Shown: positions 18,506 to 27,773, counted from the first letter of the stretch. The stretch is 64,000 bases of DNA from Terrabacter sp. Root181 (GCF_001428505.1 NZ_LMHU01000005.1:124001-188000), one strand, 5' to 3'. Numbers and translations are program-made. The notes: generated from the sequence alone by a model not told the origin.

Positions 18506-19825
18506 TCAGCGGTGGTGGGCCTCGGCCGAGCTCATCGGATAGGTCTGTCCCGCAACGTATCTCGCGTGCATCTCCGCCGTCGCTCCGCCCTCGCGCGTGA
18601 CCTCTGCGAAGAACCGACCCGAGTCGCGGACCGTGCGTTCCTGCGTCTCGTAGTCGAGGGCGACGAGGCCGAAGCGCGGACCCTCACCCTCGTTCCACTC
18701 CCAGTTGTCGACGAAGCACCAGTGGTAGTAGCGCTCGACCGGAACCCCTTGTGCCCGAACGCTGCTCAGGACCGAGAGGTGCTCCCACAGGTAGCGCGAC
18801 CGGAAGGCGTCGGCGGCGTCGCACGTCCCGTTCTCGGTGACCCAGACGGGAAGCCCGTAGGTCTCCCAGGCCCACCGCGCCGTCTCACCCAGCCCCGCGG
18901 CATACACCTCCCAGCCGAGGTCGTTGACGGGGACGCCCGGCGGGGTGCCGTCGTCGAAGCGCGTCACCGTCGTGCGCGAGTAGTAGTTGAGCCCGAAGAA
19001 GTCGGCGTAGCGCCCGGGTGCGATCCCTTCGGGCCGGCGCAGGGGCAGCGTGAACTCGCCGGTCGTCATGGCTCGCACGATCGCGCCCTGGAAGAGGTGG
19101 CGCATGGCCGGCGTCAGCACGCGGTGCCACGGGTTGCGCGGGTTGCCCGGCCGGAAGGGCCGCAGGTGGTGGGCGACCCCGACCATCGTGTCCGGCGCGG
19201 GCCGCAGCGCGTGGATGAGGACGTATGCCCTGATGTGTGCCGCCGCGAGCACGCCGTAGACGCGCATCCCCTCTCGGAGGCTGCGGTGGCCGGGCGGGAA
19301 GTCGCCGAAGACGTGCGCGCCGGTGACGTAGACGTTGGGCTCGTTGATCGTCACCCACTCCGCCACGAGGTCGCCGAGTCGTGTCACGACCTCGCTGACG
19401 AAGCGCTCCCACACCCAGAGGGCGCCGGGCGCGAGCCAGCCGCCGTCGCGCTCGAACCACAGCGGGTGGCTGAAGTGGTGCAGCGTCACGAGGGGCCGGA
19501 TCCCCTTGTCGCGCAACAGCTCTAGCTCCTCCCGGTAGCGGGCGAACGCGGCGTCGTGCCAGACCCCCGGGCGCGGCTCGAGGCGCGCCCACTCGACACT
19601 CATCCGGTACACCTGCACCCCGAGCGAGGCCATCAGCTCGGTGTCCTCACGCCACCGGCGCCAGTGGTCGGTCGCACGTCGCGGCGTGGAGCCGTCGGCG
19701 ATGGTCCCCGGGCGGTCGGCCCAGTCGCTCCAGCTGCTCTGGACGTCGCCGCCCTCGACCTGCGTGGCCGCGGTCGCGACGCCGAGCAGCATCCCGTCGA
19801 GCCGGAACCTGTCAGTGGTCGCCAT
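18506..19825 (-). CDS. Glycoside hydrolase family 1 beta-glycosidase
   Basis: 439 residues, typical for GH1. Acid/base Glu162 lies in TINEPN and nucleophile Glu331 in VTENGT; other GH1 marks are GVATAATQVEGG, YRMSVEWARLEP, TLHHFSHPLWF, GLNYYSR and YYHWCFVDNWEWNEG. No signal peptide, so it is cytoplasmic and would cleave imported beta-glucosides or related sugars. ATG 19825 is 42 bases from the divergent moeA start. Confidence 0.93.
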   Translation of the reverse strand: MATTDRFRLDGMLLGVATAATQVEGGDVQSSWSDWADRPGTIADGSTPRRATDHWRRWREDTELMASLGVQVYRMSVEWARLEPRPGVWHDAAFARYREELELLRDKGIRPLVTLHHFSHPLWFERDGGWLAPGALWVWERFVSEVVTRLGDLVAEWVTINEPNVYVTGAHVFGDFPPGHRSLREGMRVYGVLAAAHIRAYVLIHALRPAPDTMVGVAHHLRPFRPGNPRNPWHRVLTPAMRHLFQGAIVRAMTTGEFTLPLRRPEGIAPGRYADFFGLNYYSRTTVTRFDDGTPPGVPVNDLGWEVYAAGLGETARWAWETYGLPVWVTENGTCDAADAFRSRYLWEHLSVLSSVRAQGVPVERYYHWCFVDNWEWNEGEGPRFGLVALDYETQERTVRDSGRFFAEVTREGGATAEMHARYVAGQTYPMSSAEAHHR

Positions 19826-19867
19826 GCGCCTCAACGTACCGGGGCCCGATGCGCCAGACTGGCGCCC

Positions 19868-21061
19868 GTGGGTCACGTGTCCGTCACCGATCACCGGGCC
19901 GCCGTCGAGCGGCTCCTCGGCGACGGGTCCACCGAGCGGGTGCCGCTCGACCGGCACGCGGCCGGACGCCGCCTCGCCGCCGACCTCGTCGCGGCCGACG
20001 ACCTCCCGCGCTTCGACGCCTCCGCGATGGACGGGTATGCCGTGTGCCCCGGTTCGCCGGACCAGCGCGCCTACCCCGTGGTCGGGGACGTGCCCGCCGG
20101 GTCCGCTCCGGACTTCGTGCTGGCCCCGGGTGAGGCTGCCCGGGTCATGACAGGAGCCCGGGTGCCGGAGGGCACGGTCGCCGTCGTCCCCGTCGAGCGC
20201 ACCGACGCGAGCCCGACCGGTCCGGCGCCGCAGCGGGTCACGGTCGAGGTCGACCCGATCCCCGGGCAGCACGTGCGCCCCCGTGGCGAGGACGTGACGG
20301 CCGGCACGGTCCTGGCGACCGCCGGCTCGGCCGTGACGGCCGCGCTCATCGCCCTCGGCCGCTCGGCCGGGTGCACCACGGTCGAGGTCCACGTGCCGAC
20401 GCGGGTCGCGGTCATCGCGACGGGGGCCGAGCTCGCGCCACCCGAGGCAGACCCCGGCGCGGGCGGCATCCACGAGTCCAACTCCGACATGGTGGCCGCG
20501 CTCGCCGAGGCCGCCGGTTGCGTCGTGCACCGGGTCGAGGTCTGCTCCGACGAGCCCGACGACCTGCGGGCGCTGCTCGACGCCCTCGACGCCGACTCCG
20601 AGGTCGACCTCGTCGTCACGACCGGCGGCGTGAGCGCGGGCGCCTACGAGGTCGTGCGGCAGGTGTGCGAGCCCTTGCCGAGCTTCGACTTCGTCCACCT
20701 CGCGATGCAGCCGGGTGGCCCTCAGGGGCTCGGGCGCTACGGCTCCACGCCGGTCGTCTGCCTGCCGGGGACGCCGGTCGGCGCGTTCGTCGCCTTCCAC
20801 GTGCTCGTGCGTCCCGCCCTCGACCGACGCCACGGGGTGCCGGCGACGCGACCGGGCCGGGCGGCATACGTCGGCAGGGCCCGGCGCACGCGCACCGGAC
20901 GCGTCCAGTTCGTCACGAGCGTGCTCCGCGACGACGGCACCGTCACCGCACCGGACGCGCGCCACCTCACGGCGCTCGCCGCCGCGAACTGCCTCGTCGA
21001 GGTGCCCGAGGGCGTCGACCAGCTCATCGAGGGTGACGTCGTCGTCGTCCACCCGGTGTGA
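19868..21061 (+). CDS. moeA: Molybdopterin molybdenumtransferase MoeA
   Basis: 397 residues from GTG 19868 (GTG 19877 also possible). MoeA marks: RFDASAMDGYAV, RVMTGARVPEGTVAVVPVE, RPRGEDV, IATGAELAPP, GIHESNSDM, TTGGVSAGAYEVV, and QPGGPQGLGRYGSTPVVCLPG (given in family order). It inserts molybdate into adenylylated molybdopterin, the last common step of Moco synthesis. This fits the CoxL-like and sulfite-oxidase-like enzymes elsewhere in the window. The distance to the ABC-F gene is 36 bases. Confidence 0.93.
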   Translation: MGHVSVTDHRAAVERLLGDGSTERVPLDRHAAGRRLAADLVAADDLPRFDASAMDGYAVCPGSPDQRAYPVVGDVPAGSAPDFVLAPGEAARVMTGARVPEGTVAVVPVERTDASPTGPAPQRVTVEVDPIPGQHVRPRGEDVTAGTVLATAGSAVTAALIALGRSAGCTTVEVHVPTRVAVIATGAELAPPEADPGAGGIHESNSDMVAALAEAAGCVVHRVEVCSDEPDDLRALLDALDADSEVDLVVTTGGVSAGAYEVVRQVCEPLPSFDFVHLAMQPGGPQGLGRYGSTPVVCLPGTPVGAFVAFHVLVRPALDRRHGVPATRPGRAAYVGRARRTRTGRVQFVTSVLRDDGTVTAPDARHLTALAAANCLVEVPEGVDQLIEGDVVVVHPV

Positions 21062-21097
21062 ACGGGGCACCCGCCGGGCGCCCGTAGGCTGGTGGGC

Positions 21098-22735
21098 GTG
21101 AGCGCGACCCTGGTGGCCAAGGACCTCGCCGGGGGCCACGCCCACCGGACCCTCTTCGAGCACCTCGACCTCACGGTCGCCCCCGGTGACGTCGTCGGGG
21201 TCGTCGGCGCCAACGGCGCGGGCAAGTCGACGCTGCTCCGCCTCCTCGCGGGCGAGGACCTGCCGCTCGGCGGCACCGTGACGACGGCCCCCTCGGACGC
21301 CTTCGTCGGCTGGCTGCCGCAGGAGCACGAGCGCGTGCCGGGCGAGACCGTCGCCGACCACATCGGCCGACGCACCGGCGCCACCGCCGCCACGGTCGCC
21401 ATGGAGGAGGCCGCCGCCGGCCTCGGTGGCGACCACCCGAAGGCCGACGAGGCGTATGCCGTGGCGCTCGACCACTGGCTCGTCAGCGGTGCGCCCGACC
21501 TCGACGACCGGATCCCGCCGATGCTCGCCGAGCTCGGGCTCGACGTCGGCCCCGATGCGCTCATGACCTCGCTCTCGGGCGGACAGGCCGCCCGTGCGGC
21601 GCTCGCCGCGCTGCTGCTGAGCCGCTTCGACCTCGTGCTCCTCGACGAGCCCAGCAACGACCTCGACCTCGCCGGGCTCGACCGGCTCGAGGCCTTCGTC
21701 CACGGCCAGCGCGGCGGCGTCGTGCTCGTCTCGCACGACCGCGAGTTCCTCGCCCGCTGCGTCACGCGCATCGTCGAGCTCGACCTGGCGCAGAACTCCG
21801 TCGCCGTCCACGACGGGGGCTATGAGTCGTACCTCGACGAGCGGGAGGTCGCGCGCCGTCATGCGCGCGAGGCGTACGAGGCGTATGCCGGCACGAAGGC
21901 CGACCTGGAGGCGCGGGCCCGCACGCAGCGGGAATGGTCGTCCAAGGGCGTGCGCAACGCGATGAAGAAGAGCCCGGACAACGACAAGATCCGGCGCTCG
22001 GCCCAGCAGGACTCGGCCGAGAAGCAGGCGCGCAAGGTGCGGCAGATGGAGTCGCGGATCGCGCGGCTCGACGAGGTGGCCGAGCCGCGCAAGGAGTGGG
22101 TGCTGCAGTTCAGCATCGCCGCGGCGCCGCGTTCGAGCTCGGTCGTCGCCACGCTCAACGAGGCCGTCGTGCGTCGGGGTGACTGGACCTTCGGCCCGGC
22201 GTCGCTGCAGGTCGAGGCGCGCCGGCGCATCGGCATCACCGGACCCAACGGCGCGGGCAAGACCACCCTGCTGTCGCTGCTGCTCGGGCGGGTCGAGCCG
22301 GACGATGGGAGCGCCTCGCTCGGCGCGAGCGTCGCCGTCGGGGAGATCGACCAGGCCCGCACCGGGCTGCGCGACGACCTGCCGCTCGGCGACGCGTTCG
22401 GCGAGGCCGTGCCCGACCTCAACCCCGCCGACCGGCGCACGCTGCTCGCGAAGTTCGGGCTCAAGGCCGACCAGGTCGGCAGTGCCGTCGGGCGGCTCTC
22501 ACCCGGCGAGCGCACCCGGGCGGCGATGGCGCTGCTGCAGGCCCGCGGCGTCAACCTCCTCGTCCTCGACGAGCCGACGAACCACCTCGACCTGCCCGCC
22601 ATCGAGCAGCTCGAGGAGGCCCTCGACTCCTACGACGGCGCCCTGCTGCTCGTCTCGCACGACCGGCGGCTGCTCGAGAACGTCCGCCTCGACGAGCGCT
22701 GGCACGTCGAGTCCGGCGCCGTCACCGCGAGCTGA
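21098..22735 (+). CDS. ABC-F family ATP-binding protein
   Basis: 545 residues, two ABC domains and no membrane segments. Domain 1: Walker A GANGAGKST, signature LSGGQAARAAL, Walker B LVLLDEPSNDLD. A basic linker (about 255-330) with KKSPDNDKIRRSAQQDS is the P-site tRNA-interaction region of ABC-F proteins. Domain 2: GPNGAGKTTL, signature LSPGERTRAAM, LLVLDEPTNHLD. ABC-F proteins act on ribosomes; some give antibiotic target protection, others are translation factors. The class cannot be settled by eye. GTG 21092 is an alternative start. Confidence 0.92.
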   Translation: MSATLVAKDLAGGHAHRTLFEHLDLTVAPGDVVGVVGANGAGKSTLLRLLAGEDLPLGGTVTTAPSDAFVGWLPQEHERVPGETVADHIGRRTGATAATVAMEEAAAGLGGDHPKADEAYAVALDHWLVSGAPDLDDRIPPMLAELGLDVGPDALMTSLSGGQAARAALAALLLSRFDLVLLDEPSNDLDLAGLDRLEAFVHGQRGGVVLVSHDREFLARCVTRIVELDLAQNSVAVHDGGYESYLDEREVARRHAREAYEAYAGTKADLEARARTQREWSSKGVRNAMKKSPDNDKIRRSAQQDSAEKQARKVRQMESRIARLDEVAEPRKEWVLQFSIAAAPRSSSVVATLNEAVVRRGDWTFGPASLQVEARRRIGITGPNGAGKTTLLSLLLGRVEPDDGSASLGASVAVGEIDQARTGLRDDLPLGDAFGEAVPDLNPADRRTLLAKFGLKADQVGSAVGRLSPGERTRAAMALLQARGVNLLVLDEPTNHLDLPAIEQLEEALDSYDGALLLVSHDRRLLENVRLDERWHVESGAVTAS

Positions 22736-22768
22736 CCGCCCGCCAACCCCGCACCGGCGACACCAGCC

Positions 22769-22826
22769 GCACACATCGGGGTGACACGCACACTGTCTCC
22801 GAGGTGCGCCTGACCCCGAGGTGTGC
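22769..22826 (+). repeat. Near-perfect inverted repeat downstream of the ABC-F gene
   Basis: GCACACATCGGGGT (22769-22782) and ACCCCGAGGTGTGC (22813-22826) pair at 13 of 14 positions around a 30-base loop. It follows the ABC-F stop by 33 bases and precedes the VOC gene on the same strand; a terminator of the ABC-F transcript is most likely. The rest of 22827-22963 shows only the ribosome site GGAGGG of the next gene. Confidence 0.6.
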
Positions 22827-22963
22827 GTCTCGGTGGTGTCGACGAAGGGAGCCGCATGGGGCCGTCACCCCGACGTACCCACCTGTCGATTCCGGGGACG
22901 CTCGTTCGTCATCGAGTGAGCGGCCACCAGCCCGGTGCCCGTGAACCCACGGAGGGCATCATC

Positions 22964-23314
22964 ATGAGTCACCCCATCGTCCACGCCGAGATCCGCTCCG
23001 CCGACCCCGACGCGACCCGCGCCTTCTTCGGCGACCTGTTCGGATGGACCTACCCCACGGAGGGAGCCTTCCCCGGCTACACCTTCGTCGAGACCGGCGT
23101 CCCGGGCGCGCTCTACACGGCGATCAGCCCCCTGCAGGGCGACACCGACCTCGTCACCTTCTTCGTCGGCGTCGACGACATGGCCGACTCCATCGCGACC
23201 GCGACCCGGCTCGGGGGCCGCGTCGTGCAGGAACCGGTCACCGTCCCGGGCGTCTCGTTCGCCCTCATCGCCGACCCCCAAGGACACGTGGTCGGCCTGG
23301 CCCAGCAGTTCTGA
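22964..23314 (+). CDS. VOC (glyoxalase/bleomycin resistance) superfamily protein
   Basis: 116 residues, one vicinal-oxygen-chelate domain: VHAEIRSADPDATRAFFGDL and GWTYPTEGAFPGYTF at the front, then DDMADSIATATRLGGRVV and FALIADPQGHVVGLAQ at the end. Such proteins bind a metal or a small ligand; the specific role is unknown. The start is set by GGAGGG eight bases before ATG 22964. Confidence 0.88.
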   Translation: MSHPIVHAEIRSADPDATRAFFGDLFGWTYPTEGAFPGYTFVETGVPGALYTAISPLQGDTDLVTFFVGVDDMADSIATATRLGGRVVQEPVTVPGVSFALIADPQGHVVGLAQQF

Positions 23315-23327
23315 CCCGCAGACCCCA

Positions 23328-23398
23328 GCAACACACCGAGAAGGTCGCAACACACCCGGATCCGATCCCGGTGTGTCGCGACCTGCACGGTGTGTTGC
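23328..23398. terminator. Two-step long hairpin between convergent genes
   Basis: Outer arms GCAACACACCG (23328-23338) and complement (23388-23398) pair perfectly over 11 bp. Inside, GGTCGCAACACACC pairs with GGTGTGTCGCGACC at 13 of 14 positions around a 13-base loop. It separates the VOC and YCII genes. Confidence 0.8.
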
Positions 23399-23418
23399 CG
23401 ACGCGTGGGCTCGGGCCG

Positions 23419-23757
23419 TCAGCCGGGGGAGTTGGTCGGGTCGGCGACCCACGGCCCGAGCGGTGGGTCCCACTGCCGCACGACACGTCGCAGGATGTAG
23501 CCACCGAGCCAGTAGGGGTCCTGGTCGAACGTCTCGGTGACGGACTCCAGGGACTCACCGGAGACGACGATGAGCCCGGCGTTGACGGGCTCCTGGTCGG
23601 TCGGCTCGCCCTCGCTCACCTCGTCGACCCCGTCCTGGTACATCCCGGCGACGAGCAGCCCCGACAGCCCGCTCAGCCACTCGCGGTGCTCGGGTCGGAT
23701 CGTCAGCATCTCGGTCGCGTCGTCGGGGTAGGTGTAGTGGATCGCGAAGATCGCCAC
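23419..23757 (-). CDS. YCII-related (YciI-like) protein
   Basis: 112 residues from GTG 23757, which has a GGAG site about 10 bases upstream. FAIHYTYPDDATEMLTIRPEHREWL and ESVTETFDQDPYWLGGYI match the YciI ferredoxin-like dimer with its conserved His/Asp pair (first stretch: HYTYPDD then RPEHREWL). Members are probably enzymes or ligand-binding proteins of unknown function. It follows fdhD by 26 bases on the same strand and may be co-transcribed with it. Confidence 0.85.
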   Translation of the reverse strand: MAIFAIHYTYPDDATEMLTIRPEHREWLSGLSGLLVAGMYQDGVDEVSEGEPTDQEPVNAGLIVVSGESLESVTETFDQDPYWLGGYILRRVVRQWDPPLGPWVADPTNSPG

Positions 23758-23783
23758 GGGCGGGGCTCCAGTCACTCGGGTGG

Positions 23784-24632
23784 TCAGGTGGTCGTGATCC
23801 GGTGCGCGCCGGCATACACGTTGAGACGGGTGCCGCGCACGAAGCCGAGCAGGCTCATCCCGGCGTCCTCCGCACACTCGACCGCCAACGACGAAGGCGC
23901 CGAAACCGCGGCCAGACAGGGGATCCCGGCCATGATCGCCTTCTGGGTCAGCTCGAACGACGCGCGGCCCGAGACCACGAGCACGCACCCGACGCCCGGC
24001 ACGCGCCCGTGCTGGAGCGCCCACCCGACGACCTTGTCGACGGCGTTGTGCCGGCCGACGTCCTCGCGCACGACGAGCAGCTCGCCGTCGGCGGTGAAGA
24101 GGCCGGCGGCGTGCAGCCCGCCCGTCTTGTCGAACGACCGCTGCTCGACGCGCAGGGCGTCGGGCAGCTCGGCGACGATCTTGGCCGCGAACTCGGTCGG
24201 GTCGGACCGCACGTCGAAGGCCGACTGTGCCCGGAGCTGCTCGATGCTCGCCTTGCCGCAGACCCCGCACGACGAGTTCGTGAAGAAGGCACGGGTCGCC
24301 GAGGCGGCCGGCGCGGCGACGCCGGGGGCCAGCGTCACGTCGATGACGTTGTAGGTGTTCTCGTCGAACCCGCTCTCGCCCGAGACCACGGCGCCCTCGC
24401 AGTAGCGCGCGAGCGCGATGTCGTCGGCGGACCGGACGAGCCCCTCGGACATGAGGAAGCCGTGGACGAGCTCGATGTCGTGACCAGGCGTGCGCATCGT
24501 GACCGTGAGGGGCGACCCGTTGACCCGCAGCTCGAGGGGCTCCTCGACGGTGAGCGTGTCGGGGCGCGTGGTCGTCGACGGGGTCGCGAGGTCGATCGTC
24601 GTGACCTTGCGTCGCACCGTGACCCGTCCCAT
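23784..24632 (-). CDS. fdhD: Formate dehydrogenase accessory sulfurtransferase FdhD
   Basis: 282 residues. EEPLELRVNG, TPGHDIELVHGFLMSEGL, NSSCGVCGKASI (catalytic Cys122 and Cys125), REDVGRHNAVDKVVG, VVSGRASFELTQKA and RGTRLNVYAG are all family signatures. FdhD moves sulfur from the cysteine desulfurase IscS to the Mo-bis-PGD cofactor of formate dehydrogenase. No formate dehydrogenase is in the window. Its ATG lies opposite a potential upstream start of the mobA-like gene. Confidence 0.95.
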   Translation of the reverse strand: MGRVTVRRKVTTIDLATPSTTTRPDTLTVEEPLELRVNGSPLTVTMRTPGHDIELVHGFLMSEGLVRSADDIALARYCEGAVVSGESGFDENTYNVIDVTLAPGVAAPAASATRAFFTNSSCGVCGKASIEQLRAQSAFDVRSDPTEFAAKIVAELPDALRVEQRSFDKTGGLHAAGLFTADGELLVVREDVGRHNAVDKVVGWALQHGRVPGVGCVLVVSGRASFELTQKAIMAGIPCLAAVSAPSSLAVECAEDAGMSLLGFVRGTRLNVYAGAHRITTT

Positions 24633-24669
24633 GGGGCCAGCCTGCCAGACTCCGTGCCAGACTCCGAGG

Positions 24670-25353
24670 GTGCTGTCGAGCCAACCCGAAGCGCCCCCGG
24701 TCGTCGTCGTCCTGACGGGCGGAGCCTCCCGGCGCATGGGCTCGCACAAGCCCGTCCTCGACGTGGGTGGCCGCCCCCTCGTCGCGCGCGTGCTCGACGC
24801 CGCGGGAGAGCGACCCGCGCTCGTCGTCGGTCCCGGGCAGGGGGTCCCCGAGGGCGTACGCGTCGTGTGGGAGCGCGTGCCCGGTGGCGGTCCCGTGGCC
24901 GGGTTGTCCACGGCCGTCGAGACACTCGTCGACGACGCCACCGTCGGCGCCGCTCCGCTGCCGTATGCCGTCGTGCTCCTGGCCGCGGACCTGCCGTTCG
25001 TCACCTCCGCCCACGTCGACCGGCTGCTCACGGCGCTCGGGTCGGCCGACCTCGCCGTCACGGTCGACCGCGGTGGACGCACCAACTGGCTCTGCTCTGC
25101 CTGGCGCCTGACCGCCCTGCGGGCGCGGCTCGACGACGTCGGCGACGCCTACGGCCGGAGCATGCGCGAGCTCGCCGACGGCCTCCGCACCCAGCCCGTC
25201 GACGACCCCGCCGAGGTGGCCCTGGACGTCGACACGCCGGCCGACCTCGAGCGGGCTCGCGACCGCGCTCGCGACGGCGCTCGAGGCCGCGCACGAGGCC
25301 CTGCCCGCGACCGCGCACGCGACCGCTCAGCGGACGCGTCGAGCCCCGACTGA
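24670..25353 (+). CDS. mobA: Molybdenum cofactor guanylyltransferase-like NTP transferase (MobA-like)
   Basis: 227 residues from GTG 24670. VVVLTGGASRRMGSHKPVL is the nucleotide-binding signature LxGGxSxRMGxxK, followed by GGGPVAGLSTAVE and LLAADLPFV with the metal-binding Asp. C-terminal residues about 195-227 are an Arg/Asp-rich repetitive tail (RDRARD, RGRARG) not part of the family core. Likely adds GMP to Moco, which FdhD-dependent enzymes need; a MocA-type CMP transfer cannot be excluded. An ATG at 24631 overlaps the divergent fdhD start codon; 24670 is preferred. Confidence 0.82.
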   Translation: MLSSQPEAPPVVVVLTGGASRRMGSHKPVLDVGGRPLVARVLDAAGERPALVVGPGQGVPEGVRVVWERVPGGGPVAGLSTAVETLVDDATVGAAPLPYAVVLLAADLPFVTSAHVDRLLTALGSADLAVTVDRGGRTNWLCSAWRLTALRARLDDVGDAYGRSMRELADGLRTQPVDDPAEVALDVDTPADLERARDRARDGARGRARGPARDRARDRSADASSPD

Positions 25354-25587
25354 GCGTTCCCGCGAGCGACTCTGGGAGATCGCCCAAGTCGGGCCCTGCA
25401 GCGAATCCCCCTGCAGCCAAGCGTTACTCAGGAGTTGGAACGCATTTGGCAAAGACTTGGTAAGCCCCGTTGACCCGTGTTCTCGGCTGCTGCGAACGTC
25501 GCGCTCGTTCCGGCCCGATCTCAAGTCGTGAGATGGCGGAACTCCCTCCAAGCGGCCCACGAGCCGCATCTCGACAAGGAGCAACCA

Positions 25588-27645
25588 GTGAATCGACTGA
25601 AGTCTGGGCTGGCGACCGGAGGGCTGCTCGCCCTCGCCCTCGCCATCTCGCCGGCGATCCCGGCGGGCGCAGCGGCCGGTGCAGGACGCGACAAGGCGCC
25701 CGCCCCCGAGTCGCAGAGCCTCAAGGCGACCGAGCAGTCCCGAGCCGCATCGTCCGCGAGTGCCCTCGGCCTCGCCTCGGGTGAGAAGCTCACCGTCAAG
25801 TCCGCCATCGCGGACGCCAACGGCGCGACCCACGTCCGCTACGAGCGCACCCTCGACGGCCTCCGCGTCATCGGCGGCGACTTCGTCAGCCACAAGGACT
25901 CCTCGGGTGCCGTCAAGAGCGTCACCTGGAACGTCCGCAAGAACGTCACCCCCTCGACGATGACCCCGACGGTCTCCAAGAGCGAGGCGCACCAGGCCGG
26001 CCTCGCCGCGTCGAAGGCGAACAAGGAGACCGCCACCCCCGGTGAGCTCGTCGTCTTCCAGTCGGCCACCGGCCCGAAGCTCGCCTACGAGGTCATCACG
26101 GAGGGCATCAAGGCCGACCAGACCCCGACCCGCCTGCACACCATCGTCGACGCCACCACGGGCAAGACCCTGACGAGCTGGGACGACATCAAGCACGGCA
26201 CGGGCAACGGCATCTTCGTCGGTTCGGTGACCATCGGCACGACCGCCGGCACGAGCTACACGATGCGCGACACGCACGGCAACTACACGACCGACCTCAA
26301 CCAGGCCACGAGCGGCACGGGCACGACGTTCACCGACGCCGACGACGTCTGGGGCAACGGCCTCCAGAGCAACCGCCAGTCGGCCGCCGTCGACGCGCAC
26401 TACGGCGCCGGCAAGACGTACGACTACTACAACACCCAGCTCGGCCGCGCCGGCATCTGGAACAACGGCACCGGCGCCCGCAGCCGCGTGCACTACGGCC
26501 AGAACTACGTCAACGCCTTCTGGGACGGCACGCAGATGACGTACGGCGACGGCGCGGGCAACGCCGCCCCGCTCGTCGAGCTCGACGTCGCCGGCCACGA
26601 GATGAGCCACGGCGTCACCGAGAACACGGCCGGCCTCAACTACACCGGCGACGCGGGCGGCCTCAACGAGGCGACGTCCGACATCTTCGGCACGGGTGTC
26701 GAGTGGTACACGAACAACCCGAGCGACACCCCCGACTACCTCATCGGCGAAGAGATCAACATCAACGGCAACGGCACGCCGCTGCGCTACATGGACAAGC
26801 CGAGCAAGGACGGCGGCTCCAAGGACTGCTGGAGCAGCTCCGTCGGTGGCCTCGACCCGCACTACTCGTCCGGCCCGCTGAACCACTGGTACTACCTGGC
26901 CTCCGAGGGCACCGGCGCCAAGACGATCAACGGCGTCAGCTACAACAGCACCGCGTGCAACGGCACGACGTTCACCGGCATCAGCCACCTCAAGGTCGAG
27001 AAGATCTGGTACCGCACGCTGTCGACCTACCTCACCTCGTCGAGCAACTACGCGGCGGCCCGCACCGGAGCGATCAAGGCGGCCAAGGACCTCTACGGCG
27101 CCGGCTCCGCTGAGTGCACGGGTGTCGAGAAGGCCTTCAGCGGCATCTCGGTCCCGGCCGGCACCGAGACGTGCGGCGGCACGACGCCCCCGCCCACCGG
27201 CGGCGCGCTGACCAACGGCGGCTTCGAGTCCGGCCAGACCGGCTGGACCGGCACCTCGGGCCCGATCACGAACAACACGGGTCGCCCCGCGCGCACCGGT
27301 TCCTGGAAGCTGTGGCTCGGCGGCAACGGCACGACGGCCTCCGAGAACGAGTCGCAGACCTTCGCCGTCCCGTCCACGGCCACCTCGCCGACGCTGACGT
27401 ACTACATCCGCATCGACACGGCCGAGACCACGACGACGACGGCATACGACACCGCCACCGTCCAGATCAACGGCGTCACGAAGCAGAGCTACTCCAACCT
27501 GTCCACGCCGAAGGCGTCGTACGTCGCCAAGACGATCGACCTCACGTCCTACAAGGGCACGAACGTCACGCTGAAGTTCGCGTCGTCCGAGGACTCGTCG
27601 CTCCAGACGAGCTTCGTCATCGACGACGTGTCGACGAACTTCTGA
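25588..27645 (+). CDS. Secreted M4-family (thermolysin-like) zinc metalloprotease
   Basis: 685 residues from GTG 25588 with AAGGAG just upstream. Order: signal peptide (about 1-30), FTP and PepSY-like propeptide (about 45-195), catalytic domain with HEMSH at 337-341 and the third zinc ligand Glu361 in GGLNEATSD, ending near residue 530, then a Pro/Gly hinge and a C-terminal beta-sandwich (NGGFESG, W-rich, ending FVIDDVSTNF) as in proprotein or carbohydrate-binding modules. It is made as a zymogen and works outside the cell. The 234-base region upstream (25354-25587) shows no gene; it carries two CCTGCAGC copies and TTGG-rich DNA that may hold the promoter. Confidence 0.93.
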   Translation: MNRLKSGLATGGLLALALAISPAIPAGAAAGAGRDKAPAPESQSLKATEQSRAASSASALGLASGEKLTVKSAIADANGATHVRYERTLDGLRVIGGDFVSHKDSSGAVKSVTWNVRKNVTPSTMTPTVSKSEAHQAGLAASKANKETATPGELVVFQSATGPKLAYEVITEGIKADQTPTRLHTIVDATTGKTLTSWDDIKHGTGNGIFVGSVTIGTTAGTSYTMRDTHGNYTTDLNQATSGTGTTFTDADDVWGNGLQSNRQSAAVDAHYGAGKTYDYYNTQLGRAGIWNNGTGARSRVHYGQNYVNAFWDGTQMTYGDGAGNAAPLVELDVAGHEMSHGVTENTAGLNYTGDAGGLNEATSDIFGTGVEWYTNNPSDTPDYLIGEEININGNGTPLRYMDKPSKDGGSKDCWSSSVGGLDPHYSSGPLNHWYYLASEGTGAKTINGVSYNSTACNGTTFTGISHLKVEKIWYRTLSTYLTSSSNYAAARTGAIKAAKDLYGAGSAECTGVEKAFSGISVPAGTETCGGTTPPPTGGALTNGGFESGQTGWTGTSGPITNNTGRPARTGSWKLWLGGNGTTASENESQTFAVPSTATSPTLTYYIRIDTAETTTTTAYDTATVQINGVTKQSYSNLSTPKASYVAKTIDLTSYKGTNVTLKFASSEDSSLQTSFVIDDVSTNF

Positions 27646-27696
27646 CGGACCGAGCACTGTGGGCCGCGTGAGCTGCCCAGAAGGACACGCACCACA

Positions 27697-27739
27697 GAGG
27701 TCGGTATGCCGCCGGGTCAGCCCCGCGCATACCGACCTC
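27697..27739. terminator. 13-bp perfect hairpin between convergent genes
   Basis: GAGGTCGGTATGC (27697-27709) pairs with 27727-27739 around a 17-base loop. It ends the metalloprotease transcript and faces the lipoprotein gene. One arm carries a copy of the GTATGCC heptamer. Confidence 0.78.
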
Positions 27740-27773
27740 GTGCGTGTGGTGGGGGCGCCGGCCGCGCGGCCGC

